Shown here piece by piece: positions 26,460 through 35,886 of a stretch of DNA of 64,000 bases. Location: assembly GCA_038250905.1 (NCBI GenBank), contig JBBSBV010000010.1:38136-102135 (forward strand), in the 5' to 3' direction. Made by a program: the position numbers and the translations under genes. A model generated the notes under the pieces. The model did not search any database. It saw nothing but the letters and a program-made list of their open reading frames with translations, and had not been told where the DNA came from. Position 1 is the stretch's first letter, and the number at the start of each line of letters is the position of its first letter. The stretch is from JAENVU01 sp038250905 (GTDB lineage: Bacteria > Actinomycetota > Acidimicrobiia > IMCC26256 > JAENVU01).

Positions 26460-27256
26460 GCCGGGCGGATCACCACGTGGCGTCGCGCGTCTTCGCCCTC
26501 GGACACGGTCTCGACCCCGTCGAGCTCGTTCACCGTGTCGTGCACGGTCTTACGGTCGAGTGAGTTCATCGGCTCGAGTGCCCGGGCCTCGCCACTCTCG
26601 AGCACCTCGGCCACGATCGACTCGGTGAACGCAGCCAGGGCGACCCGCCGCTTGGCGCGGTAGCCGGCCACGTCGACCCGGACCCGGGCCGAGTGCCCAC
26701 CGGCCTCACGCTGGACCACTGCCCGGGTGAGTTCTTCCATGGCCGTCAGGGTGGCGCCCTTCGGACCCACGAGCAGCCCCAGCTCCGATCCGTCGACGTG
26801 AATCTCGATGACGTCGTCGTCCACCGTCGAGGTGACTTCACCCTCGAGACCGATGGCGATCACCAGGCCACTGACGAACTCCTCGGCCGCGGCCGCCTGA
26901 TCCTCGACTGACACGTTGCTCTCGTCCACGGTTCGGGCCCCTTCGTTGCGCGGCTGCGGTTGCGGCTGCTTCGGTTTCGGCTGACTGTTCGATCGGGGCC
27001 GCTTGGCGCTGCCCTCACTCCGACGTCCGCCCCCGCCCTTGGATTTCCCCCGGCGGCGATCCTGGGGCTTCTCTCGCGAGATCGGCTTCAGGCGGACCCG
27101 GATGCGGGCCTCACTGCTGCCGAAGCGGCCGAAGAGGCCGGTCTTGGGCTCGTCGAGCACCTCGAACTCCACGTCTTCCTGGTGAACTCCGAGTTCGTCG
27201 AGTGCCGCGTCGAGCGCTGCATCGACGGTGCGGCCCGTCGTCTGTACCCACTCCAT
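26456..27256 (-). CDS. jag: Jag/KhpB-type RNA-binding protein (Jag-N, KH, R3H)
   Basis: 266 residues. Jag N-terminal domain (EWVQTTGRTVDAALDAALDELG, LFGRFGSSEARIRVR, 1-~55), a long basic/Gly/Gln/Pro-rich linker (~58-110), a KH domain with LLVGPKGATLTAMEELTRAVV and a C-terminal R3H domain (RRVALAAFTESIVAEVLESGEARALEPMNSLDRKTVHD). Known homologues bind RNA and influence cell division and elongation. The ATG at 27256 abuts the yidC stop. Conserved yidC-jag-rsmG order. Confidence 0.95.
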   Translation of the reverse strand: MEWVQTTGRTVDAALDAALDELGVHQEDVEFEVLDEPKTGLFGRFGSSEARIRVRLKPISREKPQDRRRGKSKGGGGRRSEGSAKRPRSNSQPKPKQPQPQPRNEGARTVDESNVSVEDQAAAAEEFVSGLVIAIGLEGEVTSTVDDDVIEIHVDGSELGLLVGPKGATLTAMEELTRAVVQREAGGHSARVRVDVAGYRAKRRVALAAFTESIVAEVLESGEARALEPMNSLDRKTVHDTVNELDGVETVSEGEDARRHVVIRPA

Positions 27257-28282
27257 TTATCGCTTTCGCTTTCGGTTGCTCCGAGCGCCGTTCGGCGCAC
27301 CAGTCTGCCCAGTTCCGTTCGAGGTGCCGCTCGGCTTCGCACCGGGCTTGCCGCCGGATCGGTCGGTCGACTTCCCCGCGCCTCCGGACACGGGTTTGCC
27401 ACCCGAACCTTTCGCCCTCGGGTTCGGCGCCTTCACGTTCGGAGCCTTCCCGGTGTCTTCGACCAGGGCGGTCTTGGCCCCGGACTTCTCCGAACCCTCA
27501 TCCAATGATCGAGACCCCTTCTTGGGGGGCGGGCCGGCCGCGGTGCCGATGGTTCTCAGGACCACCTCCTGCTGGCCGATCTGCCAGAGGTTGGAGGTGA
27601 AGAAGTAGAGCACCACACCGGAGGGGATCCCCCAGGAGATGAACCCGAACACGATCGGGAACACCTTGCTGATGATCGCCATCTGGGGGTTCGGCGTGGT
27701 CTGGTTCCTCATGGTCTGGCGCTGCTGGAAATACCCCGTGACGAGGACGAGGGCGATCAGCACCAGATACGGGGCGTAATCCGAGAGCGCGGAACCCGCC
27801 TTGTTCACTGCCTGACTCGCCGATGTCGTGAGGTTCATGCCGAGGAAGTTCATCTTCGGCTTACACGACGACGCCTTCGCGACACCGCAGATGTTCTTGT
27901 ACATCTTCGAGTCGGTCGGGATGCTCGTGGTGATCTCCCGCAGCGTCTGGTACAGCGCGATGAAGACCGGCATCTGCAGGACAAGGGGGAGACATCCGCC
28001 GAGCGGATTGATCTCGTTCTCCTTGTAGAACTTCATCATTTCTTCGTTGAGCTTCTGGCGATCGTTCTTGTATTTCGCCTGCAGCTTCTTGATCTCCGGC
28101 TGCACGCGTTGCATGGCGATCATCGACTTCGCCTGCTTCGCCGTCAGCGGGAACAGGGCGAGGCGAATTGCGATCGTCAGGAGGATGATCGCCACACCGG
28201 CATTCGGTATGACGGAGTAGAAGAACGCGAGCACGGACCCGAGTCCGCCCTTGATCGAGTCCCAGAACGCCAAGGCCACCAT
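27257..28282 (-). CDS. yidC: Membrane protein insertase YidC
   Basis: 341 residues. Short N-terminal part and five membrane segments as in Gram-positive-type YidC (no large periplasmic domain). Conserved stretch IRLALFPLTAKQAKSMIAMQRVQPEIKKLQAKYKNDRQKLNEEMMKFYKENEINPLGGCLPLVLQMPVFIALY; a later helix FGFISWGIPSGVVLYFFTSNLW. The last ~80 residues are a basic Gly/Ser/Lys/Pro tail that may contact the ribosome. It lies between yidD and jag. Confidence 0.96.
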   Translation of the reverse strand: MVALAFWDSIKGGLGSVLAFFYSVIPNAGVAIILLTIAIRLALFPLTAKQAKSMIAMQRVQPEIKKLQAKYKNDRQKLNEEMMKFYKENEINPLGGCLPLVLQMPVFIALYQTLREITTSIPTDSKMYKNICGVAKASSCKPKMNFLGMNLTTSASQAVNKAGSALSDYAPYLVLIALVLVTGYFQQRQTMRNQTTPNPQMAIISKVFPIVFGFISWGIPSGVVLYFFTSNLWQIGQQEVVLRTIGTAAGPPPKKGSRSLDEGSEKSGAKTALVEDTGKAPNVKAPNPRAKGSGGKPVSGGAGKSTDRSGGKPGAKPSGTSNGTGQTGAPNGARSNRKRKR

Positions 28283-28288
28283 TGCCTG

Positions 28289-28546
28289 CTACCTTCCCGA
28301 TACCGAACGTACGTTTGGTTCACTCACGGGGTCGTACCCGCCGGGATTCCACGGGTGGCAACGGCCGACCCGCTTCAATCCCATCCACGTCCCGCGTCCG
28401 AGGCCGTAGACCTCGATCGCGGTACGGGTGTATTCCGAACAGGTGGGTGCGAATCGACACCGGGGGGTGGTCCCGGCCATCACCCGCTGATAGCCGCGGA
28501 TCGCGCGCATCCCGGCCCGGGCCCCGAGGCTCGGCCGGTCAGCCAT
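28289..28546 (-). CDS. yidD: Membrane protein insertion efficiency factor YidD
   Basis: 85 residues, normal length. GMRAIRGYQRVMAGTTPRCRFAPTCSEYTRTAIEVYGLGRGTWMGLKRVGRCHPWNPGGYDPV is the full DUF37 signature with its three conserved cysteines. The ATG overlaps the rnpA stop by 8 nt and yidC follows 6 nt later, so the set is co-translated. Confidence 0.96.
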   Translation of the reverse strand: MADRPSLGARAGMRAIRGYQRVMAGTTPRCRFAPTCSEYTRTAIEVYGLGRGTWMGLKRVGRCHPWNPGGYDPVSEPNVRSVSGR

Positions 28547-28997
28547 GTTGGTCCACCAGGATGGCGTCCACCGAAGCGGCCAGATCCGTGTAGGAGAGCG
28601 CGGCCGCGCTCGGCGTCACTCCTACGAGGTACCCGTAGCCGGCCTCGAGTCGGGCCGAGTGATCGACGATGAGCGAGCGCAGGCGGCGTCGGACCCGGTT
28701 CCGGACCACGGCGTTCCCGACGGCCCGGCTCACGGCGTACGCGATCTGCGGTGGGCCTGCGTCATGAATCCGGACCTGACGGATCCAGACCGCACCATGA
28801 CGGCGTGGTCGGGCCCGAGACAGCTCGGCGAATGTCGCACGGCTGCGAACTCGGTGAATCAGGCCGAGAGCTTGGCGCGGCCGCGGTTGCGCCGCGACTT
28901 GAGCACCGCGCGACCCGCGCGGTTGCGCATACGAAGTCGGAAACCGTGCTTCTTCTTGCGTTTCCGATTGTTGGGCTGGAAGGTCCGCTTCACGCAT
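28539..28997 (-). CDS. rnpA: RNase P protein component, probably N-terminally extended and overlapping rpmH
   Basis: The conserved domain (SRATFAELSR...; AYAVSRAVGNAVVRNRVRRRLRSLI with the RNR motif) ends at 28539 and would normally start about where rpmH stops (28862). No ATG, GTG or TTG exists in this frame there: only CTG at 28862 and ATT at 28859. The frame stays open upstream through the whole of rpmH to an ATG at 28997, exactly 4 nt before the rpmH GTG. From that ATG the protein has 152 residues, 45 of them coded inside rpmH in another frame. GAGGAGG upstream can serve both starts: first GAGG 5 nt from the ATG, GGAGG 6 nt from the GTG. The same layout is known from Thermus. The gene is certain; the start is likely but not proven. 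Confidence 0.9.
   Translation of the reverse strand: MREADLPAQQSETQEEARFPTSYAQPRGSRGAQVAAQPRPRQALGLIHRVRSRATFAELSRARPRRHGAVWIRQVRIHDAGPPQIAYAVSRAVGNAVVRNRVRRRLRSLIVDHSARLEAGYGYLVGVTPSAAALSYTDLAASVDAILVDQHG
28859..28993 (-). CDS. rpmH: Ribosomal protein bL34
   Basis: 44 residues, the standard length: KRTFQPNNRKRKKKHGFRLRMRNRAGRAVLKSRRNRGRAKLSA after the initiator. GTG start at 28993 with GAGGAGG 6 nt upstream. The whole gene lies within the longer rnpA frame. First gene of the minus-strand rpmH-rnpA-yidD-yidC-jag-rsmG-parA-parB series. Confidence 0.97.
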   Translation of the reverse strand: MKRTFQPNNRKRKKKHGFRLRMRNRAGRAVLKSRRNRGRAKLSA

Positions 28998-29484
28998 GGC
29001 CTCCTCGAAGAGGGATCGCCCCCAAAGGCCCGAGCGAAGAAGGTCTCGGACACGTGGGGAGGGGCGGGGCGGCGGGAGCTTAGAGTCCAAGACCATCCGC
29101 TCGCAATGCGGGGCGCCCCCACCGTGAGGAAACCCGCGCCGCGACGATCCACGATCGTCGCACGAACGGCACGACGTCATCGGCCACTTCGCCGGGAGTC
29201 ACCGAGCGCGCGAGAAGGGGACTACTCCCTCACACTGCGCGCGCACCAGTCGCGAGCCTGGGGATGACTCCACCCGACTGGGCGAATTACATCGATGATC
29301 TTCTGTCTACCTCCCTTGAGTGCCCTCGGGTCGCCTGCTACGGTCGCCCCTCCCACCGGCTGATCACGGCCTCGGACGGTGGTCTGTACACCACCGGCGC
29401 CCTGATGGGTCCGGAGCGGCCGACGGCGGAGTACGAGACCCGGATTCCGGGCCGATTGACTTCTCCACACTTGTGGATGGGGCT
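28998..29484. other. rpmH-dnaA divergent intergenic region
   Basis: About 490 bp without a credible gene. It must hold the promoters of rpmH (minus) and dnaA (plus). On the plus strand there is a candidate dnaA promoter (29316-29344) and DnaA-box-like sites at its right edge. I could not identify a convincing rpmH promoter. DnaA boxes are absent from the rest of it, so it is not the main origin. Confidence 0.6.
29316..29344 (+). promoter_or_regulatory. Candidate dnaA promoter
   Basis: TTGAGT (29316-29321), a 17-nt spacer and TACGGT (29339-29344) make a plausible housekeeping-sigma promoter about 140 nt before the dnaA start. The -10 is a partial match, so confidence is modest. Confidence 0.35.
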
Positions 29485-29492
29485 GTGGAAAC
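29461..29492. promoter_or_regulatory. DnaA-box-like sites over the dnaA start
   Basis: TTCTCCACA at 29461-29469 is one mismatch from the box consensus; TGTGGATGG (29472-29480) and TGTGGAAAC (29484-29492) are weaker, two mismatches each. They cover the translation start region and could serve dnaA self-control. Confidence 0.45.
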
Positions 29493-30912
29493 TTCTGAAC
29501 GACGTCTGACTGCTGCTGCCCACGCATGGGAATCAGCGACCACGGCACTGCAGGCCCAGCTGTCCGAAGCCACCTGGAACACCTGGTTCCGTGACGTCCG
29601 CCCCATCGATCTCGACGGCAACCAGCTGCGCCTGGCGATCCCCAACGCCGTGGCCTACGAGCGAATCCGGTCGAGCTACAGCGGTTTGATCACCGCGGTG
29701 CTCCAGGACGTGACCGGCGACGACATCGGGCTCGAGCTCATCGTCGACGCCGGCCCCCGCGTCGACGAGCCGGTGGAGTACCCCAACCAGAGTGTGCGTC
29801 CGGACCCCGCGGCTCCGGTGGACTCCGGTCACCGGGTGGCCCCCGCGCCGGCCCCGACCGAGCCGCCCGCCGCCTGGACGGCCCTGAATCCCCGCTACAC
29901 GTTCGAGCACTTCGTGATCGGCGCCTCGAACCGGTTCGCCCACGCGGCGGCCCTGGCGGTCGCCGAGACCCCGGCCCGTTCGTACAACCCGCTCTTCATC
30001 TACGGGCCGGCCGGGTTGGGCAAGACCCACCTCCTCCACGCCATCGGCAACTACGTGATGGAGGTCCACCAGCTGAGCCGGGTGCGGTACGTCTCGACCG
30101 AAACGCTCATGAACGAGTTCGTCGACGCCATCCGGAACAACGCGGCCAACTCGTTCCGCCGCCGCTACCGGGAAGTCGACGTCCTTCTCGTCGACGACAT
30201 CCAGTTCCTGGAACGCTCGCAGCAGCTCCAGGAGGAGTTCTTCCACACGTTCAACTCGCTCCACGGCGCCGGCGGCCAGATCGTGCTGTCGTCCGACCGC
30301 CCGCCCAAGCAGATCCCCCGGCTCGAGGACCGCCTGCGCACGCGCCTCGAATGGGGTCTGATCACCGACGTCCAGCCGCCCGAGTTCGAGACGCGCCTCG
30401 CGATCCTGCGGATGAAGGCCGAGTCCGAACGGCTCGAGAACATCCCCGACGAGGTCCTGGCCTTCATCGCGTCGAACATCAGCGACAACGTCCGGGAGTT
30501 GGAAGGGGCGCTCATCCGGATCGCGGCCTACTCCAGCCTCAACCGCACCACCCTCGACGAGACCGTGGCCCAGCAGGTGCTCGCCGACCTCCTCCCGCCG
30601 TCACAACCCCGGGTGATCACGCCCGACCTGATCCTGGACGAGACCGCGAAGATGTTCGGGTTCACCGTCGAGGACCTCTGTGGCAAGAGCCGGCGGCGGC
30701 CCCTCGTCATCGCCCGCCAGATCGGCATGTACGTGTTCCGGGAGCTCACCGACTTCTCGTACCCGCGGATCGCGGAGCAGTTCGGTGGCCGGGACCACAC
30801 GACGGTGATCCACGCAGTGGAGAAGATCAAGGCCCTGATGACCGAGCGTCACCAGGTCTTCGACCAGGTCAACGAGCTGATGAGTCGGGTTCGGCTCGGG
30901 ACCGGTGGATAA
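29485..30912 (+). CDS. dnaA: Chromosomal replication initiator DnaA
   Basis: About 475 residues. Domain I (WESATTALQAQLSEATWNTWF...), a short Pro-rich domain II, then AAA+ domain III beginning LNPRYTFEHFVIGASNRFAHAA with Walker A YGPAGLGKTHLLHA and Walker B VDVLLVDDIQFL, and domain IV with the DNA-reading helix GRDHTTVIHAVEKI. The GTG at 29485 (VETSERRL) is chosen as it directly precedes domain I and follows a GGATGGGG stretch; GTG at 29473 is the alternative. The stop codon TAA is itself part of a DnaA-box-like 9-mer opening oriC. Confidence 0.97.
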   Translation: METSERRLTAAAHAWESATTALQAQLSEATWNTWFRDVRPIDLDGNQLRLAIPNAVAYERIRSSYSGLITAVLQDVTGDDIGLELIVDAGPRVDEPVEYPNQSVRPDPAAPVDSGHRVAPAPAPTEPPAAWTALNPRYTFEHFVIGASNRFAHAAALAVAETPARSYNPLFIYGPAGLGKTHLLHAIGNYVMEVHQLSRVRYVSTETLMNEFVDAIRNNAANSFRRRYREVDVLLVDDIQFLERSQQLQEEFFHTFNSLHGAGGQIVLSSDRPPKQIPRLEDRLRTRLEWGLITDVQPPEFETRLAILRMKAESERLENIPDEVLAFIASNISDNVRELEGALIRIAAYSSLNRTTLDETVAQQVLADLLPPSQPRVITPDLILDETAKMFGFTVEDLCGKSRRRPLVIARQIGMYVFRELTDFSYPRIAEQFGGRDHTTVIHAVEKIKALMTERHQVFDQVNELMSRVRLGTGG

Positions 30913-31120
30913 CCCTGTGGACGGCTGGGGATATCCGACACCCGCGGTGGGTAACGCGGGAAAACCACATTCGTGGCATTCTGCACCTGTGGACTCCGGT
31001 GGACAACCGGCGGGGAGTGAAACACCATCCCACCTGCGCATACAGCGCATGATCCACAATCCACACCCTCTACTACCAGTACTACAAAAACAATTCTTTT
31101 CGTACCACGGAGGTGGACAG
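30904..31120. other. oriC: oriC: DnaA-box cluster between dnaA and dnaN
   Basis: Box-like 9-mers compared with TTATCCACA/TTGTCCACA: GGTGGATAA 30904-30912, TGTGGACGG 30916-30924, TGTGGACTC 30988-30996, GGTGGACAA 30998-31006, TGATCCACA 31050-31058, CAATCCACA 31057-31065 and GGTGGACAG 31112-31120, each with one or two mismatches and in both orientations. The stretch 31066-31108 (CTACTACCAGTACTACAAAAACAATTCTTTTCG region) is unusually AT-rich for this genome and is a candidate unwinding element. Position between dnaA and dnaN is the usual actinobacterial origin. Confidence 0.85.
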
Positions 31121-32217
31121 TGAAGTTCCGGTGTGAGCGTGACACCTTGGCTGACGCGATCGGTACCGCTCAGCGGGCGATCGCGGTTCGTAGCGGTGCG
31201 CTCCCGGTGCTGTCCGGGGTGCACGTCACGGCCGACAACGGCACGGTCGAGTTGGTCGGCTCGGACCTCGACCTGACGATCCGGGTCACGGTTCCGGCCC
31301 AGGTGGACGAACCGGGTCAGGCGGTGGTGCCGGCAAAGCTGTTCGACGGACTGGCCACCCGGTTGAAGGCCGGCACGGTCACGTTCGAGGTCGAGGGCGA
31401 CGACGCACGGATCTCGTCGGGCCCCGCTCGGGCCAGTGTGCGCCTGCTGCCGGCCGACGAGTTCCCGCGGGTCAGTCCGACCGAGGGAACCACCGTGAGC
31501 GTCGATGCCGAACCACTCGCCGAGGCACTGCGCCAGGTCATCCCGGCCGCGTCCCGCGACGATGCCCGCCCGATCCTCACCGGCGTGTTGATCATGGCGA
31601 CCGCGACCGGGATCCGCCTGGTCGCGACCGACTCCTACCGACTCGGCGTACGCGACCTCGACGGCGTCGGGATGCTGAGCGAAGGCCAGAAGGTGCTCGT
31701 CGGCGCGCGCGGACTCAACGAGGTGCAGCGCGTGTTCTCCTCGGGCCAGATCGACGTCACCCTCGGCGATCGCGAGGTGCGGTTCGCGAACGAGTCACGA
31801 TCGGTCACGACGCGCCTCATCGAGGGTGACTTCCCGAGTTACGAGCAGCTGATCCCGAGCGGGTATCCGAACAAGCTCACGGTGTCGCGAGCGGTCCTCG
31901 AGGAAGCGGTCCGCCTCATGCAGATCGTCGGCGAAGGCCGCGAGGGAACGCCGGTGCGGCTCGCGATGAGCGCGTCGGGACTCGAACTCTCCGCGACTGC
32001 ACAGGAGCGTGCCGACGCGGCCGAGGCGATCGACGCGAAGTTCGAGGGGAGCGACCTCACCGTCGCGTTCAATCCCCAGTTCCTGCTCGACGGCCTGCTC
32101 GCGATCAACGGTGAGGAAGCGGTGCTCGAGAGCATGGATCCGCTGAAGCCCGCCACGTTGCGCAGCGCCGAGCACCCGGAGTTCATGTACCTGTTGATGC
32201 CGGTCCGCATCAGCTGA
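31120..32217 (+). CDS. dnaN: DNA polymerase III beta subunit (sliding clamp)
   Basis: 365 residues with the three-fold clamp repeat: KFRCERDTLADAIGTAQRAIAVRSGALPVLSGV, a second unit around VDAEPLAEALRQVIPAASRDDARPILTGV and a third around LTVSRAVLEEAVRLMQIVGEG, ending EFMYLLMPVRIS. GTG start with GGAGGT 6 nt upstream at the right edge of oriC. Recruits polymerase, ligase and repair enzymes, including NucS. Followed by recF after 1 nt. Confidence 0.97.
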   Translation: MKFRCERDTLADAIGTAQRAIAVRSGALPVLSGVHVTADNGTVELVGSDLDLTIRVTVPAQVDEPGQAVVPAKLFDGLATRLKAGTVTFEVEGDDARISSGPARASVRLLPADEFPRVSPTEGTTVSVDAEPLAEALRQVIPAASRDDARPILTGVLIMATATGIRLVATDSYRLGVRDLDGVGMLSEGQKVLVGARGLNEVQRVFSSGQIDVTLGDREVRFANESRSVTTRLIEGDFPSYEQLIPSGYPNKLTVSRAVLEEAVRLMQIVGEGREGTPVRLAMSASGLELSATAQERADAAEAIDAKFEGSDLTVAFNPQFLLDGLLAINGEEAVLESMDPLKPATLRSAEHPEFMYLLMPVRIS

Positions 32218-32218
32218 C

Positions 32219-33313
32219 GTGCATCTGGGGCGCCTGTGGCTGACCGACTTCCGGTGTTACGAACAGGTCGCCCTCGAACTCGATCCCGGTGCGACCGTGA
32301 TCACCGGCCGCAACGGGCACGGCAAGACGAGCCTGCTCGAAGCGGTGGCCTGGCTCGCGACCGGTCGGTCGATGCGCGGTGTCCCGGACAAGGCACTCGT
32401 GCGCTCGGGTACCGACACCGCGATCATCCGGGCCGAAGTGGTCCACAACGATCGTGTCGCGCTGATCGAGGTCGCGATCGCGACCGTCGGTCGCAACCGG
32501 ATGATGGTCAACAAGCAGTCGGTGTCGCGCCGGCGCGACCTGGCGGAGCACCTTCGGGTCACGGTGTTCGCGCCCGACGATCTCGCGTTGGTGAAGGGCG
32601 GTCCCGCGGGTCGGCGTGATCTCCTGGACGACCTCCTCGTGGCGTCGTCACCGCGCTTCTCGGCGGTCATCACCGACTACGAACGCGTGGTGAAACAACG
32701 GAACGCCCTGTTGCGCGCCGGGATCCGCGACGCCGACGACCGGCGGACGCGCGACGTGTTGGACGCGCGCCTCGTCGACACCGGGAGCGCGCTCATCGGT
32801 GGGCGGCTGGACATGATCGCCCGGGTCTCGCCCGAGACCGAGCGGGCGTACGCGTCGCTTGCCGGTGCCGCGCCGGGGTTCGCGACGCGATACGAACCGG
32901 AGTGGCACGAAGGCGAGCTCGCGCGCGACGACATCGCCACTGCGTTGACCGACGCGCTCGCGCGGCTACGCAAGCGCGAAGAGGATCGCGGCGTCACGTT
33001 GGTCGGACCGCACCGCGACGACTGGTCGCTCACCCTCGACGGCCTCGACGCGCGTCATCACGCGTCGCAGGGCGAGCAGCGGACCCTGGCGCTCGGTCTG
33101 CGCCTGGCCGGGCATCGCGTGGTCGCCGAGACCACGGAGACCGAACCGGTACTCCTCCTCGACGACGTCTTCAGTGAACTCGACGAGCCTCGCGCCGCGG
33201 CCCTGGTGGAGCACCTTCCGGCAACCCAGACCCTGATCACGACCGCCGGCGCGCTGCCGGACGGGATCCACCCGTCGACGTGGATCGAGATCAACGACGG
33301 CGCGGTCGTGTGA
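32219..33313 (+). CDS. recF: DNA replication and repair protein RecF
   Basis: 364 residues. SMC-like ATPase that loads RecA at gaps. Starts HLGRLWLTDFRCYEQVALELDPG; Walker A TGRNGHGKTSLLEA near 28-41; signature ASQGEQRTLALGLRLA; Walker B PVLLLDDVFSELDEPR. GTG start directly after dnaN; its stop overlaps the next GTG by 4 nt. Confidence 0.96.
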   Translation: MHLGRLWLTDFRCYEQVALELDPGATVITGRNGHGKTSLLEAVAWLATGRSMRGVPDKALVRSGTDTAIIRAEVVHNDRVALIEVAIATVGRNRMMVNKQSVSRRRDLAEHLRVTVFAPDDLALVKGGPAGRRDLLDDLLVASSPRFSAVITDYERVVKQRNALLRAGIRDADDRRTRDVLDARLVDTGSALIGGRLDMIARVSPETERAYASLAGAAPGFATRYEPEWHEGELARDDIATALTDALARLRKREEDRGVTLVGPHRDDWSLTLDGLDARHHASQGEQRTLALGLRLAGHRVVAETTETEPVLLLDDVFSELDEPRAAALVEHLPATQTLITTAGALPDGIHPSTWIEINDGAVV

Positions 33314-33651
33314 GCGACCCCAACGCGCCCCGGCCGGTCTCGGACGCACTGCGCCACGTGCGGCGGGAGCTGGGGACGCCGGCCCCCGGGTACTACGAGC
33401 TGATCCGGGACAGCTGGCCCGACCTGGTCGGTGCCGCGCTCGCGGATCACAGTTTCCCCTCGCACCTGCGGTCCGGGGTCCTCCGGGTGGTGGTCGACGA
33501 CCCGGCCTGGGCCGGCCAGTTCCGGTACCTCGCCGACGGGCTGGTGACGGCCCTCGCAGAACGGGTCCCCGAAGCCGGGGTGCGCGAGGTCTCGGTGGTC
33601 GCGAATCGGTCGGGATCGGACGCCGGCACGGAGCCCGATCCCGACGCCTGA
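33310..33651 (+). CDS. DUF721/DciA-like protein
   Basis: 113 residues; GTG overlapping the recF TGA. The DUF721 core is visible (ALRHVRRELGTPAP; ELIRDSWPDLVGAALADHSFPSHLRSGVLRVVVDDPAWAGQFRYLADGLVTAL). The related DciA is the helicase operator that loads DnaB in many bacteria lacking DnaC. Location between recF and gyrB is the conserved actinobacterial place (Rv0004). A role in loading the DnaB encoded in this window is plausible but inferred. Confidence 0.9.
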   Translation: MSDPNAPRPVSDALRHVRRELGTPAPGYYELIRDSWPDLVGAALADHSFPSHLRSGVLRVVVDDPAWAGQFRYLADGLVTALAERVPEAGVREVSVVANRSGSDAGTEPDPDA

Positions 33652-33934
33652 CGGTGTTCGGACCCACCGGCCGAAAACGGCCCCGAAACGCGGCTCGAAA
33701 AGTGGGGTGAAAACCCTGATTTGTCGCACCGTTCTGGTACACTGTCCTTACCCCGAAAAGCCTTGTGTACCAATACTTTTCTGCCTCCGTCAGGCAGGGT
33801 GCGCCGAGCGGGTTTCGGGACCCGTCCGAGGGTGGCCCTCGACCACCGGGAGCAGGCTGTCAGAGCCGCTGTTGGATGGCCGTGCGATCCCCATCCGCGG
33901 GCCGACATGTCGAACGACGAGAGGTGCAACGCGC
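33652..33934 (+). other. gyrB upstream region with candidate promoter
   Basis: 283 bp without a gene. A small stem (GGCCG-AAAA-CGGCC, 33669-33682) follows the DUF721 stop and could end that transcript. A -10-like TACACT lies at 33738-33743 in an AT-richer patch, without a clear -35. This leaves a leader of about 185 nt before the gyrB GTG. The longer frame upstream of gyrB has no similarity to GyrB. Confidence 0.4.
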
Positions 33935-35836
<1,902 letters not shown>

Positions 35837-35886
35837 TCGATCCATGATCGTCGTGATCCGCCGCACCATCTGACCCGGAGGTCCCG

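Noticed and set aside
28859..28862. CTG (28862) or ATT (28859) as the rnpA start
   Set aside because: Both are rare initiators and lack a good Shine-Dalgarno; kept as the alternative to the overlapping ATG model.
33707..33934. N-terminal extension of GyrB by ~76 residues
   Set aside because: The extra part has no GyrB similarity and spans a likely promoter; VAYGAKDI at 33935 is the family start.
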